Shown: positions 6,371-13,087 of the stretch, in pieces
Layout: every line of letters begins with the position of its first letter
Numbering within the stretch: the first letter of the stretch is position 1
Origin: Acidobacteriaceae bacterium
Lineage (GTDB): Bacteria; Acidobacteriota; Terriglobia; Terriglobales; Acidobacteriaceae
Reading direction: 5' to 3'
Assembly: GCA_003135315.1 (NCBI GenBank)
Contig: PLBD01000389.1
Coordinates: 1 to 13,087, forward strand
Length of the DNA stretch: 13,087 nt
The notes under the pieces: model-generated
Databases searched by the model: none
Told to the model about the DNA's origin: nothing
What the model saw: only the letters and a program-made list of their open reading frames with translations
Position numbers and translations under genes: made by a program

Positions 6371-6454
6371 GGCGAACCCCTTGTCGCCACATACGAGCGA
6401 TGGCGGCAGGATGTTCCACAAACAATGGGTGCTTGCGGCGGGGGAGTCCGGTGA

Positions 6455-7924
6455 TCAATACAGTCCGTATTTTCCCTGTACGGAATCCAGCAATTTCTGC
6501 GAGTCGTAGCCGATGCCGTCCTTGAAAATGATCTCGACGTTTTCGACGTCGGAAATCTGTTTCGACGGATCGCCCTTGATCACGACGAGGTCTGCGTTCT
6601 TTCCCGCGCTCACGGAGCCGATCTGTTTGTCTTTGCCCATGTAGATGGCGCCGTTCAGCGTGGCAATCCTGATGGCCTCGACTGGTGAGAATCCCGCCTC
6701 CACCAGCAACTCAATCCCTCGCTGATCGCCGAATCCGGGTAGCACGTCACCGCGGCCCGTGGGATCGGGCCCAGACAGCAGCAATCCTCCAGCCGCGACG
6801 AAGGCACGCTCCAGCGCCAGGTCGTGTTTCCAAAGCAGCGTGGGATCGATCTTCGGCGGCGGGGCTGACGCAGGCCGCTGACGCACCAGGAAGAAATCTT
6901 CGCGCGCCTGCGGCGTCATCGCATCCAGCATCTGCTGGCGCAGCGGTGGACGCCCTCCGCCCACGTCTCCTTCGAAGACCGGTAGCGTCGAGGTGATGGC
7001 GACGTGATGGCTGACCAGCGTCTGGATCAGGTCCTTCGCTTCCGGCCCGCTCGGATCCATGCGGGCCATCGTTTCCTCGCCCGCGCTTTCGCTGCAAACG
7101 TCAGGTTTCTTGTCGGGATCAAGCTGTGTATTGACGAAGAATCCGTGCTCCAGGTCATCGATTCCGAGTTCAGCCGCTTCTTTGTAAGTCACCGAGCAGA
7201 GATGGCCTGTGACTTTCAGCCCGCGCTTGTGGGCGGCATCGATGGCCGCCTTCAACTCGGCGCGCGTGATGTTCATGTAAGCCTTGAACGACGTTACGCC
7301 CTGGCCGGCCCAGTACTCCACGGTCTCACGCGCATCGTCGGCGCTGGTCAGATGCGGCATCTGGACAAAGTAACTGGTGCTGCCTTCCAGGTACGGTCCC
7401 GTCACATCAATGTGCGGCCCGGGAAGCTTGCCGGCGTCGATGTCGTGCTTCAGGTTGAGATCGGCGTAGGTTTCCACGCTGCCCGTCGTGCGCATCGTGG
7501 TCACGCCGCCCGCTAGATAAAGACGGGGCGCGGAGAACGTCATCTGCGGCACCAGCACGGGAGGCTCAAAGTGCCGCCGGCTGTTGAGGTTTGGCCGTGC
7601 AACGTAGAAAAGGTGATTGTGCATGCCGACGATGCCCGGCATCACCGTGTATCCGCGGAGGGCCAGAACGGTCGTGCCTTCCGAGGCCGCTACCTCGGCC
7701 CCCTGTTGGATCGCCGTGATCTTCCCGCCTTCAATCACAACATTCTGATCTTCAACCGCCGCCGCTCCGGTGCCGTCAATGATCCGCACATGCGTGAGAA
7801 CAACCTTGGGAGCCTCCACGCGCACGAATTCCTTCACTGTTTTCGACAGCTCGGGATTCTGGGCCGATGTGGTTAGAGACAGCAGAAGCAGCAAAACCAG
7901 ACGTAACAGAATGCGCGAAGCCAT
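6455..7924 (-). CDS. Exported metal-dependent amidohydrolase (imidazolonepropionase/prolidase-like)
   Basis: A 489-residue enzyme with an N-terminal signal peptide (ASRILLRLVLLLLLSLTTSA, likely cleaved before Gln22), so it acts outside the cytoplasm. Amidohydrolase landmarks in order: small beta domain (~40-95, ending in VMPGIVGMHNH with metal ligands His102 and His104), Lys214 in SFKAYM as the probable carboxylated Lys, His241 in KVTGHL, His260 in DLEHGF, and Asp387 in LLLSGPDPTG in place of the more usual GTD(A). The C-terminal GSVSAGKNADLVVIKGDP is the closing motif of the fold. Substrates of relatives include cyclic amides, dipeptides and xenobiotics; the specific one cannot be named. The ATG at 7924 has GGAGG at 7931-7935 with a 6-base spacer, better than an upstream ATG at 7951. 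The next gene, the permease, is 84 bp on and may be co-transcribed. Confidence 0.95.
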   Translation of the reverse strand: MASRILLRLVLLLLLSLTTSAQNPELSKTVKEFVRVEAPKVVLTHVRIIDGTGAAAVEDQNVVIEGGKITAIQQGAEVAASEGTTVLALRGYTVMPGIVGMHNHLFYVARPNLNSRRHFEPPVLVPQMTFSAPRLYLAGGVTTMRTTGSVETYADLNLKHDIDAGKLPGPHIDVTGPYLEGSTSYFVQMPHLTSADDARETVEYWAGQGVTSFKAYMNITRAELKAAIDAAHKRGLKVTGHLCSVTYKEAAELGIDDLEHGFFVNTQLDPDKKPDVCSESAGEETMARMDPSGPEAKDLIQTLVSHHVAITSTLPVFEGDVGGGRPPLRQQMLDAMTPQAREDFFLVRQRPASAPPPKIDPTLLWKHDLALERAFVAAGGLLLSGPDPTGRGDVLPGFGDQRGIELLVEAGFSPVEAIRIATLNGAIYMGKDKQIGSVSAGKNADLVVIKGDPSKQISDVENVEIIFKDGIGYDSQKLLDSVQGKYGLY

Positions 7925-7949
7925 GAAGGTCCTCCGTGGAATGGGAGCC

Positions 7950-7955
7950 ATTGTA
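7950..7955 (-). promoter_or_regulatory. Candidate -10 box for the amidohydrolase gene
   Basis: On the minus strand TACAAT lies 25 bases ahead of the ATG at 7924, so a transcript would start near 7943 and include the GGAGG ribosome site. No good -35 hexamer is present at 16-18 bases (CCATCG is found there). Position is apt but the match is only half a promoter. Confidence 0.35.
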
Positions 7956-8025
7956 CTTCAGCGCGCCTGCCGCGATGGCGTGCACGCTTCAGTCTTTCGC
8001 CAGTTCTGGTCGCCGGGTTGAAGCC

Positions 8026-8031
8026 TATACT
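8026..8031 (+). promoter_or_regulatory. Candidate -10 box for the MaoC/phosphotransacylase gene
   Basis: TATACT is a five-of-six match to the consensus -10 and lies in the 236-bp divergent region. No clear -35 is seen at the right spacing (GTTCTG occupies it). If used, the mRNA would have a leader of about 120 bases before the ATG at 8161, long enough for regulation, but I found no strong hairpin or known riboswitch in it. Confidence 0.3.
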
Positions 8032-8160
8032 GGAGAATGTACTGATGGTCTCTACACGTGCCTGCTCGGACGCTCAACCACCTCTACCTGTTGGCCGCAT
8101 GCGCACCAGATCGCCGGAACGAAACTCCCTTCTGGCGGGCGCAAGGACTTAGGAGACGAA

Positions 8161-9600
8161 ATGGCCTTTCCCACGCTGCTTGATCGCATTGAGAACCGCA
8201 CATTCGATGAACTGAGGATCGGTGACACAGCCAGCATCTCTCGCACTCTTACTGAAAAAGATATTGAGCTGTTTGCCATCATGTCGGGCGACGTCAACCC
8301 CGCCCATGTGGACGAGGACTTTGCCAAAAGCGACATGTTCCACAAGATCATCGCGCACGGCATGTGGGGTGGGGCGCTCATCTCCACCGTGCTGGGAACG
8401 CAGTTGCCAGGTCCGGGCGCGATTTATCTTGGCCAATCGTTGCGCTTCCGCCGGCCCGTGGGCCTGGGAGACACCATCGTGGTCAGCGTAAGGGTGGCCG
8501 AGATGGACGCCGAGAAACACCGTGTGACCCTGGAATGCCAGGCTGTAAATCAGCGCGGCGAAGTGGTCATCAGCGGCACTGCAGAAGTCATCGCGCCGAT
8601 GGAAAAGATTTCGCGTGAGCGCGTGTCTCTGCCCGAAGTGCGGCTGCTGGAAAAGGGCAAGCATTATCGTCACCTCATAGACATGAGCCGCGGACTTTAC
8701 CCAATTCTCACTGCGGTGGTCCATCCCGTTGACGCGGCTTCGCTGCTGGCCGCGTTCGAGGCCGCCGAAGAAAACCTGATCATTCCCGTCCTGGTGGGCC
8801 CTGAGCAGAAGATCCGGGCCGCGGCGGAGAAGGCAAACATCGACATTTCGCAGTTCCGCACGGAATATACCGAGCACAGTCATCAGGCCGCGGAGCGTGC
8901 CGTCAGCATGGCGCGGGAGCGCAAGGTAGAGGCGCTGATGAAGGGCAGTCTGCCCACCGACGAAGTCGTGCACTTTGTCGATGCTCCACAGGGATTGCGA
9001 ACCGCGCGGCGCATGAGCCACGTGTCCGACTTGGAAGTGCCCGGATTCCCCCGGCCTCTGTTCATCACCGATACCGTGCTGAACGTCTCTCCCAGCGTCA
9101 TGGACAAGCGCGACATCGTCCAGAATGCGATCGACCTTGCCCACGCCGTTGGTCTCCTGGAGCCCAGGGTGGCAATCCTGTCGGCACAGGATCTCGTGGC
9201 GCCAGGGTTACAGTCTTCCTTTGATGCGGCAGTCTTATGCAAAATGGCAGACCGGGGCCAGATCACAGGCGGCGTGCTCGATGGGCCCATGGGGTACGAC
9301 GTTGCCGTCTCCGAGAACGCGGCGAAGAAGAAGAACATTGTGTCTCCGGTCGCAGGAAAAGCGGACATCCTCATTATGCCGGACCTGGAAGCAGGCACGA
9401 TGCTGGTCAAGCAATTGGAGTACATGGCCGACACGCAGAGCGCAGGCGTAATCGTGGGCGCGCGCGTGCCGGTCATCATGAGCGTCCGGACCGAGCACAA
9501 GATGGCGCGTCTGGGCTCGTGCGCGCTGGCCTTGTTGTCGGTGCGAAACGGGCAGGGAATTCGGCCTTCACCGTCAGGGTCGGCGGAGTTTCAGGATTAA
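8161..9600 (+). CDS. Bifunctional enoyl-CoA hydratase (MaoC) / phosphate acyltransferase fusion
   Basis: A 479-residue cytoplasmic two-domain enzyme. Residues ~15-150 are a MaoC hot-dog domain: GDVNPAHVDEDFA carries the catalytic pair Asp44 and His49, spaced as in PhaJ-type (R)-specific hydratases, followed by HGMWGGALIS. Residues ~165-475 are a phosphate acetyl/butyryltransferase domain (GPEQKIRAAAEKANIDIS; MKGSLPTDE; GPMGYDVAVSENAAKKK; SPVAGKADILIMPDLEAG; VIVGARVPVIM). Such fusions are known in bacteria and usually annotated as bifunctional enoyl-CoA hydratase/phosphate acetyltransferase; they link acyl-CoA hydration with acyl-CoA/acyl-phosphate exchange. Odd point: the conserved (T)SRADS segment of the transacylase reads SVRTEH (residues 441-446), keeping Arg443 but losing the Ser before it. 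No acetate or butyrate kinase is nearby. The ATG has AGGAG five bases upstream; the frame is open further up but without homology. Confidence 0.92.
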   Translation: MAFPTLLDRIENRTFDELRIGDTASISRTLTEKDIELFAIMSGDVNPAHVDEDFAKSDMFHKIIAHGMWGGALISTVLGTQLPGPGAIYLGQSLRFRRPVGLGDTIVVSVRVAEMDAEKHRVTLECQAVNQRGEVVISGTAEVIAPMEKISRERVSLPEVRLLEKGKHYRHLIDMSRGLYPILTAVVHPVDAASLLAAFEAAEENLIIPVLVGPEQKIRAAAEKANIDISQFRTEYTEHSHQAAERAVSMARERKVEALMKGSLPTDEVVHFVDAPQGLRTARRMSHVSDLEVPGFPRPLFITDTVLNVSPSVMDKRDIVQNAIDLAHAVGLLEPRVAILSAQDLVAPGLQSSFDAAVLCKMADRGQITGGVLDGPMGYDVAVSENAAKKKNIVSPVAGKADILIMPDLEAGTMLVKQLEYMADTQSAGVIVGARVPVIMSVRTEHKMARLGSCALALLSVRNGQGIRPSPSGSAEFQD

Positions 9601-9618
9601 GCAGGCTTCCGGGTTGCG

Positions 9619-11328
9619 CTATTCGCTGACTTTCTGCTGCCGGCTGGCGCGCGCCACGCGAGGCACGGCAATCAGGGCCACGGCATAAAGGAAGATCGAG
9701 ATGGCGATCGATCCCGAGTGCCCGTGAGGCAGGTCCTCAAGCAACAGTTTGGCGGTGACCAGGGCCAGAGCGCCGTAGGCGCTCCACGTCAGTTCGGTGC
9801 GGCGCCAGCGCCCGCCGCCGAAGGCCAGGGCCAGCGCGAACGCGCACACAATGAGCGTTCGGATGACCGCGACATGAGCCGCGTCAGGAGTGATGCCGTT
9901 CGCCGCCCGCGGGACCACCGCGAAAATCAGGAACGCAGCAGTGGCACCGGACGCCAGGATTGCTGACAACAGCCGCAGCAGCCTCTGGTTCCAGCGCTCT
10001 CCAGAAAGTCGCCCATTGATGGCATAGCCAACCAGTGCGGAAACCGCCGCCACACAAGCCATCCAGCCCGGCGCGCTGGGGAGGTTCCCTGCGAGGGCGC
10101 TGCCGGCAAACTCCCACAATCCGGACGTGAGCGCGGCCGCAGCCAGGAATGCCAAGCCTTGAAACTCCAGCGACACTCGCACCAGCCGAACGCCCAGCAG
10201 CGTGACCGCGATCGAGGCGACGCTAAGAAAAACCGTTGCCAGGGGCGGCGACAAAACGATGAAGCAGCCCGCCAGCACCAGGGCAGCGCCCCAGGTGACA
10301 TACACGTGATAATTCCGCTTGTCTGTGACGCGATCGCAGCGGGCAAAGGCCACTATGTAGCACGCGGCGGAGAATATCCAGCAGCCGATGCCAAACCCCG
10401 TCAGGCCCGCGCCTGACGGGAACCGGAGCCAGGCAAAGCCAGCCAGCAGGAATGAGATGACGGCTTGAACGATCTCGAAGATCGTCATCCTCTCGCGGCG
10501 GGACGCCGTTCGGAACGCGATGCTCGTGCCACAGATCAGAAACAGGAAAGACGGCAGAGCGAGCGCGGCGGCCGGACTGACGGGTGTGTACTCCGTGCGA
10601 GTATTCGGCGGCAGCGAGTAAACGTTGAGCAGAACAAACACTCCAACGTCGGCCCCGATTGCCACCACCGCCCGCAGCGATCCCCAGCGATTGCATGCTG
10701 CCGCAAACTCGCAGGCCAGGGCCATCAGCAGAAGCGCCGCGAGGTAAGGCACAAGATCACGCGAGGCAATCAGCAAGGCGAGGGCGGTAAGCACACCCGT
10801 AAGTCCGGCAACCCAGACGACTGGCGTGAGCCTGCGTTTCCAGGCCAGTGCAGCGGAGGCGATGACGAACAGGGCCAGCAGGCCGGCGGTGATCGGCGAT
10901 GGCAAGACCCGGAAGCGCAGCGTGAGTTCCGCCAGCATCGGAGCCAGGATCAGGGCGGCTGTGACGGCATAGGCACTGCTGGCGAAACGCGCGCCCATCG
11001 GAACGCGTACCGCCCATATCAGCCACGTTCCCGCATAGGCCAGCGCCAGGACCACAACCGCCAGCTTTGGGAATGAGCCGGACTCCGCCACGGCGCGCAG
11101 CACATACGCTCCTGCGATTCCGAGCATCGCTTTGCCCACTACCGGAAAAATTCCTCCGGCTTGCGGAAGTGAGAATTCTACGGTCGCGGGAGTACCGCTT
11201 GCAGTAGCGGCGGCGGGGACAGTTACGGGCGTGGCAGGGTGAGGCCCATTCTCAAGGGCGGAGATTCGGCGTTCCACGTTCTCAAGGCGTGCCTCAAGCC
11301 GCGCCAAAGCGTCGCGTACTTCGTCCAT
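9619..11328 (-). CDS. Polytopic membrane protein with N-terminal coiled coil, DUF2339-like layout
   Basis: A 569-residue protein. Residues 1-27 form a short coiled coil (MDEVRDALARLEARLENVER), followed by a Pro/Ala/Thr-rich linker (~29-50) and about 15-18 hydrophobic segments from ~60 to ~556, separated by short basic loops such as WKRRL (163-167), RTASRRERM (273-281) and GRWRR (506-510). The coiled coil plus linker plus many helices resembles the DUF2339 type of predicted membrane protein, but I see no decisive motif. There are no Cys clusters, haem-binding motifs or charged transporter signatures. The ATG at 11328 is taken because GGGGGAGG stands just before it, although the spacer is only 2 bases; a GTG at 11340 is an alternative. 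It begins 41 bp after the NrfD gene, so it is probably the third gene of that operon; whether it is part of the complex is unknown. Confidence 0.75.
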   Translation of the reverse strand: MDEVRDALARLEARLENVERRISALENGPHPATPVTVPAAATASGTPATVEFSLPQAGGIFPVVGKAMLGIAGAYVLRAVAESGSFPKLAVVVLALAYAGTWLIWAVRVPMGARFASSAYAVTAALILAPMLAELTLRFRVLPSPITAGLLALFVIASAALAWKRRLTPVVWVAGLTGVLTALALLIASRDLVPYLAALLLMALACEFAAACNRWGSLRAVVAIGADVGVFVLLNVYSLPPNTRTEYTPVSPAAALALPSFLFLICGTSIAFRTASRRERMTIFEIVQAVISFLLAGFAWLRFPSGAGLTGFGIGCWIFSAACYIVAFARCDRVTDKRNYHVYVTWGAALVLAGCFIVLSPPLATVFLSVASIAVTLLGVRLVRVSLEFQGLAFLAAAALTSGLWEFAGSALAGNLPSAPGWMACVAAVSALVGYAINGRLSGERWNQRLLRLLSAILASGATAAFLIFAVVPRAANGITPDAAHVAVIRTLIVCAFALALAFGGGRWRRTELTWSAYGALALVTAKLLLEDLPHGHSGSIAISIFLYAVALIAVPRVARASRQQKVSE

Positions 11329-11369
11329 AACCTCCCCCACTTGAGGCCCGGAACGACCGCTGCTTGAAC

Positions 11370-12560
11370 TCAGTGCGCAAGCGTGGCTTCGGGAAGCGAT
11401 CCCGAATTTCGCTCCGGCCACGGCGGCAGGAGCTTGACCAGCACCCACAGGAACACGAAGGGAAGGACGGTCAGCACAATGGCCGTCAGCAACCCTTCGC
11501 GAGCGACAAATCCCATCTTGTACGTCGTATATCCCAGGAAACTCTTGGAAAACAGCTGGCCGCCGATCACCACGTTCCAACGCATCGCAAAGATGCCGAC
11601 CAGCGTCAGGCATCCCGCAAGCACATAGATCTGTTTGCGAACCAGGGCAGGCAGCTTCAGTACTTGCGTCGCGCCCAATAGAGTAATCGGCAAAAGTGTG
11701 CCCAGCAGGATCTGTAGCACGACCTGCGAAAAGTACATCCGCGTGTGGACCATGAAGTCGAGGCTGCGGAACGATTCGTCGGCCTCGTAGATGCGGTGGA
11801 TCAGGTCCAGCATCTCCAGGCTGAAGTCAATGACGAAGGTGTAGAACAGGTACATGGCGACCGTGTCGACGCAGCGCATGTCGATCGGTTCCTTCCGCAG
11901 CGAGTTCACCAGCATGTACAGCAGCATCACCACCGCGATGCCGGAAACCATGGCCGAAAACAGAAACACTACCGGCATTAGCGGCGACGACCACCAGGGA
12001 TTCGCCTTCACCGATCCGAAGATGAATCCGACATAGCCATGCAGCAGAAATGCGGACGGGATGCCGATCACGGTGATCAGCCAGCCGGCGCGCTCGTCAA
12101 TCTCCAGCGCGCGCGGACTGATGTTGGTCGAGCCCAGCGTCAGGATGCGATAGAGCAGCCGCCTCCAGCCGGTGGTGGTCTGCGACAGAACCACGATGTC
12201 CCGCCGGTAGTCGAGCCAGATCTCCAAAACCAGCACGGCCAGCAGGTACCACAGGTATACGAAGCCGAACATCGCCATGGCCGAAGAACGGTGCGGCGTC
12301 AGGTACATCTCATAGGAGCGTTCCGGATGTCCGAGATGCAGCTGTAGCGGCAAGGGCGCGACCAGCAGAAAAGCCAGTGCGGTCAGCAGTGCCAGCCGGT
12401 AGGTGGGCTTGACCGCTTCCACCCGGAACACCCGTTCCAGCGACGCCAGAATGAATGCTCCGGCCACCAATCCGGTGAGAAATGGATACAGAACGATCAG
12501 CACGCTCCATTGCAGTTCCACCTCGTTGGGGTACATGAATCCTTGAACTGGAATCTGCAC
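11370..12560 (-). CDS. nrfD: NrfD/PsrC-family membrane subunit of a quinone-linked oxidoreductase
   Basis: A 396-residue integral membrane protein with about ten predicted helices. Landmarks are VLIVLYPFLTGLVAGAFILA (first helix, ~20-39), LHLGHPERSYEMYLTPHRSSAMAMFG (75-100), the typical NrfD segment, NPWWSSPLMPVVFLFSAMVSG (188-207) and MRWNVVIGGQL (326-336). NrfD proteins carry no cofactor; they bind quinol/quinone and pass electrons to or from a partner ferredoxin subunit. The start is a GTG at 12560, since TAAGGAG (overlapping the stop of the upstream gene) lies six bases ahead; an in-frame ATG at 12587 overlaps that gene by 17 bp. Together with the ferredoxin gene it forms a PsrBC/TtrBC/DmsBC-type module. 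The symbol denotes family, not proven nitrite reductase function; sulfur, arsenate, tetrathionate or other substrates are all possible. Confidence 0.92.
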   Translation of the reverse strand: MQIPVQGFMYPNEVELQWSVLIVLYPFLTGLVAGAFILASLERVFRVEAVKPTYRLALLTALAFLLVAPLPLQLHLGHPERSYEMYLTPHRSSAMAMFGFVYLWYLLAVLVLEIWLDYRRDIVVLSQTTTGWRRLLYRILTLGSTNISPRALEIDERAGWLITVIGIPSAFLLHGYVGFIFGSVKANPWWSSPLMPVVFLFSAMVSGIAVVMLLYMLVNSLRKEPIDMRCVDTVAMYLFYTFVIDFSLEMLDLIHRIYEADESFRSLDFMVHTRMYFSQVVLQILLGTLLPITLLGATQVLKLPALVRKQIYVLAGCLTLVGIFAMRWNVVIGGQLFSKSFLGYTTYKMGFVAREGLLTAIVLTVLPFVFLWVLVKLLPPWPERNSGSLPEATLAH

Positions 12561-12566
12561 AACCGT

Positions 12567-12573
12567 CTCCTTA
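12567..12573 (-). promoter_or_regulatory. Ribosome binding site of the NrfD gene embedded in the upstream stop codon
   Basis: On the minus strand TAAGGAG contains the TAA stop of the ferredoxin gene and an AGGAG Shine-Dalgarno site. It lies six bases ahead of the GTG at 12560, which decides that start and implies translational coupling of the two subunits. Confidence 0.7.
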
Positions 12574-13087
12574 TCGCACCGACCCATCCAGGCCGTAATA
12601 AAAACATTTGGAACCCGTCGCCAGGTGTGGCTTCAGCACCTGCACACTGTGGGTCCTTAAGAATTCGTGAATCGGGTCCTGAGGGTCTTTCAAATTGGCG
12701 AGCTGCCGCGCGCCCGTGGGGCAAACCTCGCAACACGCAGTCGTCAGTCCCTTCGTGATCCGGTGATAGCAGAGCGTGCACTTGTTGGCAGTTTCGGTCG
12801 CCGGATTGATGAAGCGGCAGCCATAGGGACATGCCTGCACGCAGTAGCGGCAGCCCAGGCAGTATTTCTGGTCGACCAGCACCACGCCATCGGGAGTGAC
12901 GAACGTCGCTCCCACCGGGCATACCTGCGTGCAGGGAGAATCCGCACACTGATTGCACATTTTGGGGACGAAGAAATTCTTGCCGCCCGTCTCCTTCGCA
13001 ACGGGGAACCCATTCTTTCCGCCATCGGGCGAATCCACCTTGGGATATTCCATCTCCCAGTCTTCTACGTGGTAGCGTTCCACCCAG
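12571..13087 (-). CDS. 4Fe-4S ferredoxin-type electron-transfer subunit (NrfC/PsrB/TtrB-like), N terminus outside window
   Basis: The C-terminal ~171 residues are present; the frame is open to the right edge and the GTG near it reads through as an internal Val, so the true start is outside. Three Cys motifs are seen: CNQCADSPCTQVCP (C-x2-C-x4-C-x3-C), CLGCRYCVQACP (C-x2-C-x2-C-x3-C) and CTLCYHRITKG...ACCEVCP (C-x2-C-x11-C-x3-C), giving 12 of the 16 Cys needed for four clusters; the fourth motif normally lies N-terminal. The end, VLKPHLATGSKCFYYGLDG, is typical of TtrB/DmsB-like subunits. Such proteins wire electrons between the NrfD membrane subunit and a molybdopterin or haem enzyme. Its stop overlaps the ribosome site of the NrfD gene, so the two are one operon. 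A leader (often twin-arginine) would be in the missing part, so its cellular side cannot be told here. Confidence 0.93.
   Translation of the reverse strand, partial: WVERYHVEDWEMEYPKVDSPDGGKNGFPVAKETGGKNFFVPKMCNQCADSPCTQVCPVGATFVTPDGVVLVDQKYCLGCRYCVQACPYGCRFINPATETANKCTLCYHRITKGLTTACCEVCPTGARQLANLKDPQDPIHEFLRTHSVQVLKPHLATGSKCFYYGLDGSVR

Noticed and set aside
5604..6458. 284-codon minus-strand frame inside the permease
   Set aside because: Different frame of the same strand as a well-supported permease; Arg/His/Ser-rich shadow typical of GC-rich DNA.
8149..9144. 331-codon minus-strand frame opposite the MaoC fusion
   Set aside because: It is the antisense of conserved MaoC and transacylase motifs; the His/Arg/Gln-rich translation has no domain.
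10465..11076. 203-codon plus-strand frame opposite the polytopic membrane protein
   Set aside because: Gln/Arg/Asp-rich antisense of hydrophobic codons, no ribosome site and no recognisable domain.
1..13087. CRISPR array, tRNA/rRNA, insertion sequence or prophage genes
   Set aside because: No regular spaced repeats, no cloverleaf, no transposase, integrase or phage structural motif seen in any frame.

Overview
The window looks like chromosomal DNA from a GC-rich soil-type bacterium, most likely an Acidobacteriota member (Terriglobia/Koribacter-like). The main pointer is an 853-residue orphan permease with the duplicated MacB_PCD/FtsX layout that is greatly expanded in that phylum. A MaoC-phosphotransacylase fusion and a run of receiver-only response regulators fit but are weaker evidence. 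The phylum assignment is inference; there is no rRNA or other marker gene here.

Layout. The left edge holds the C-terminal end of a PIN-domain (VapC-type) toxin on the plus strand. A 525-bp convergent spacer follows, with two back-to-back hairpins and a two-copy 29-bp tandem repeat but no convincing gene. From there to about 7.9 kb every gene is on the minus strand. In transcription order these are an exported metal-dependent amidohydrolase, the orphan ABC-type permease, a receiver-only response regulator, an 8-nt-overlapping unrecognised 93-aa protein, a Crp/Fnr-type regulator that ends before a clear hairpin terminator, and then two more receiver-only regulators that are paralogs of each other.

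A 236-bp divergent region at 7925-8160 separates this block from the plus-strand MaoC/phosphate acyltransferase fusion (8161-9600). That gene runs convergently, with an 18-bp gap, into the last block. Read on the minus strand from the right edge, the last block is a four-cluster-type ferredoxin subunit (5' end outside the window), an NrfD-type quinol-oxidising/quinone-reducing membrane subunit, and a large polytopic membrane protein with an N-terminal coiled coil. The first two form an electron-transfer module of the PsrBC/TtrBC/DmsBC kind; its catalytic subunit, if present, lies beyond the right edge.

How the genes may work together. The NrfD block is probably a respiratory membrane complex exchanging electrons between quinones and an extracytoplasmic or cytoplasmic redox partner. 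The 2.1-3.6 kb genes form a small signalling cluster of REC, small protein and Crp/Fnr, with tight spacing and translational coupling but no histidine kinase or DNA-binding output on the REC proteins. The amidohydrolase and permease share orientation and short gaps with this cluster and could be co-transcribed, but no direct functional link is visible. No tRNA, rRNA, CRISPR array, insertion sequence or prophage gene was seen.
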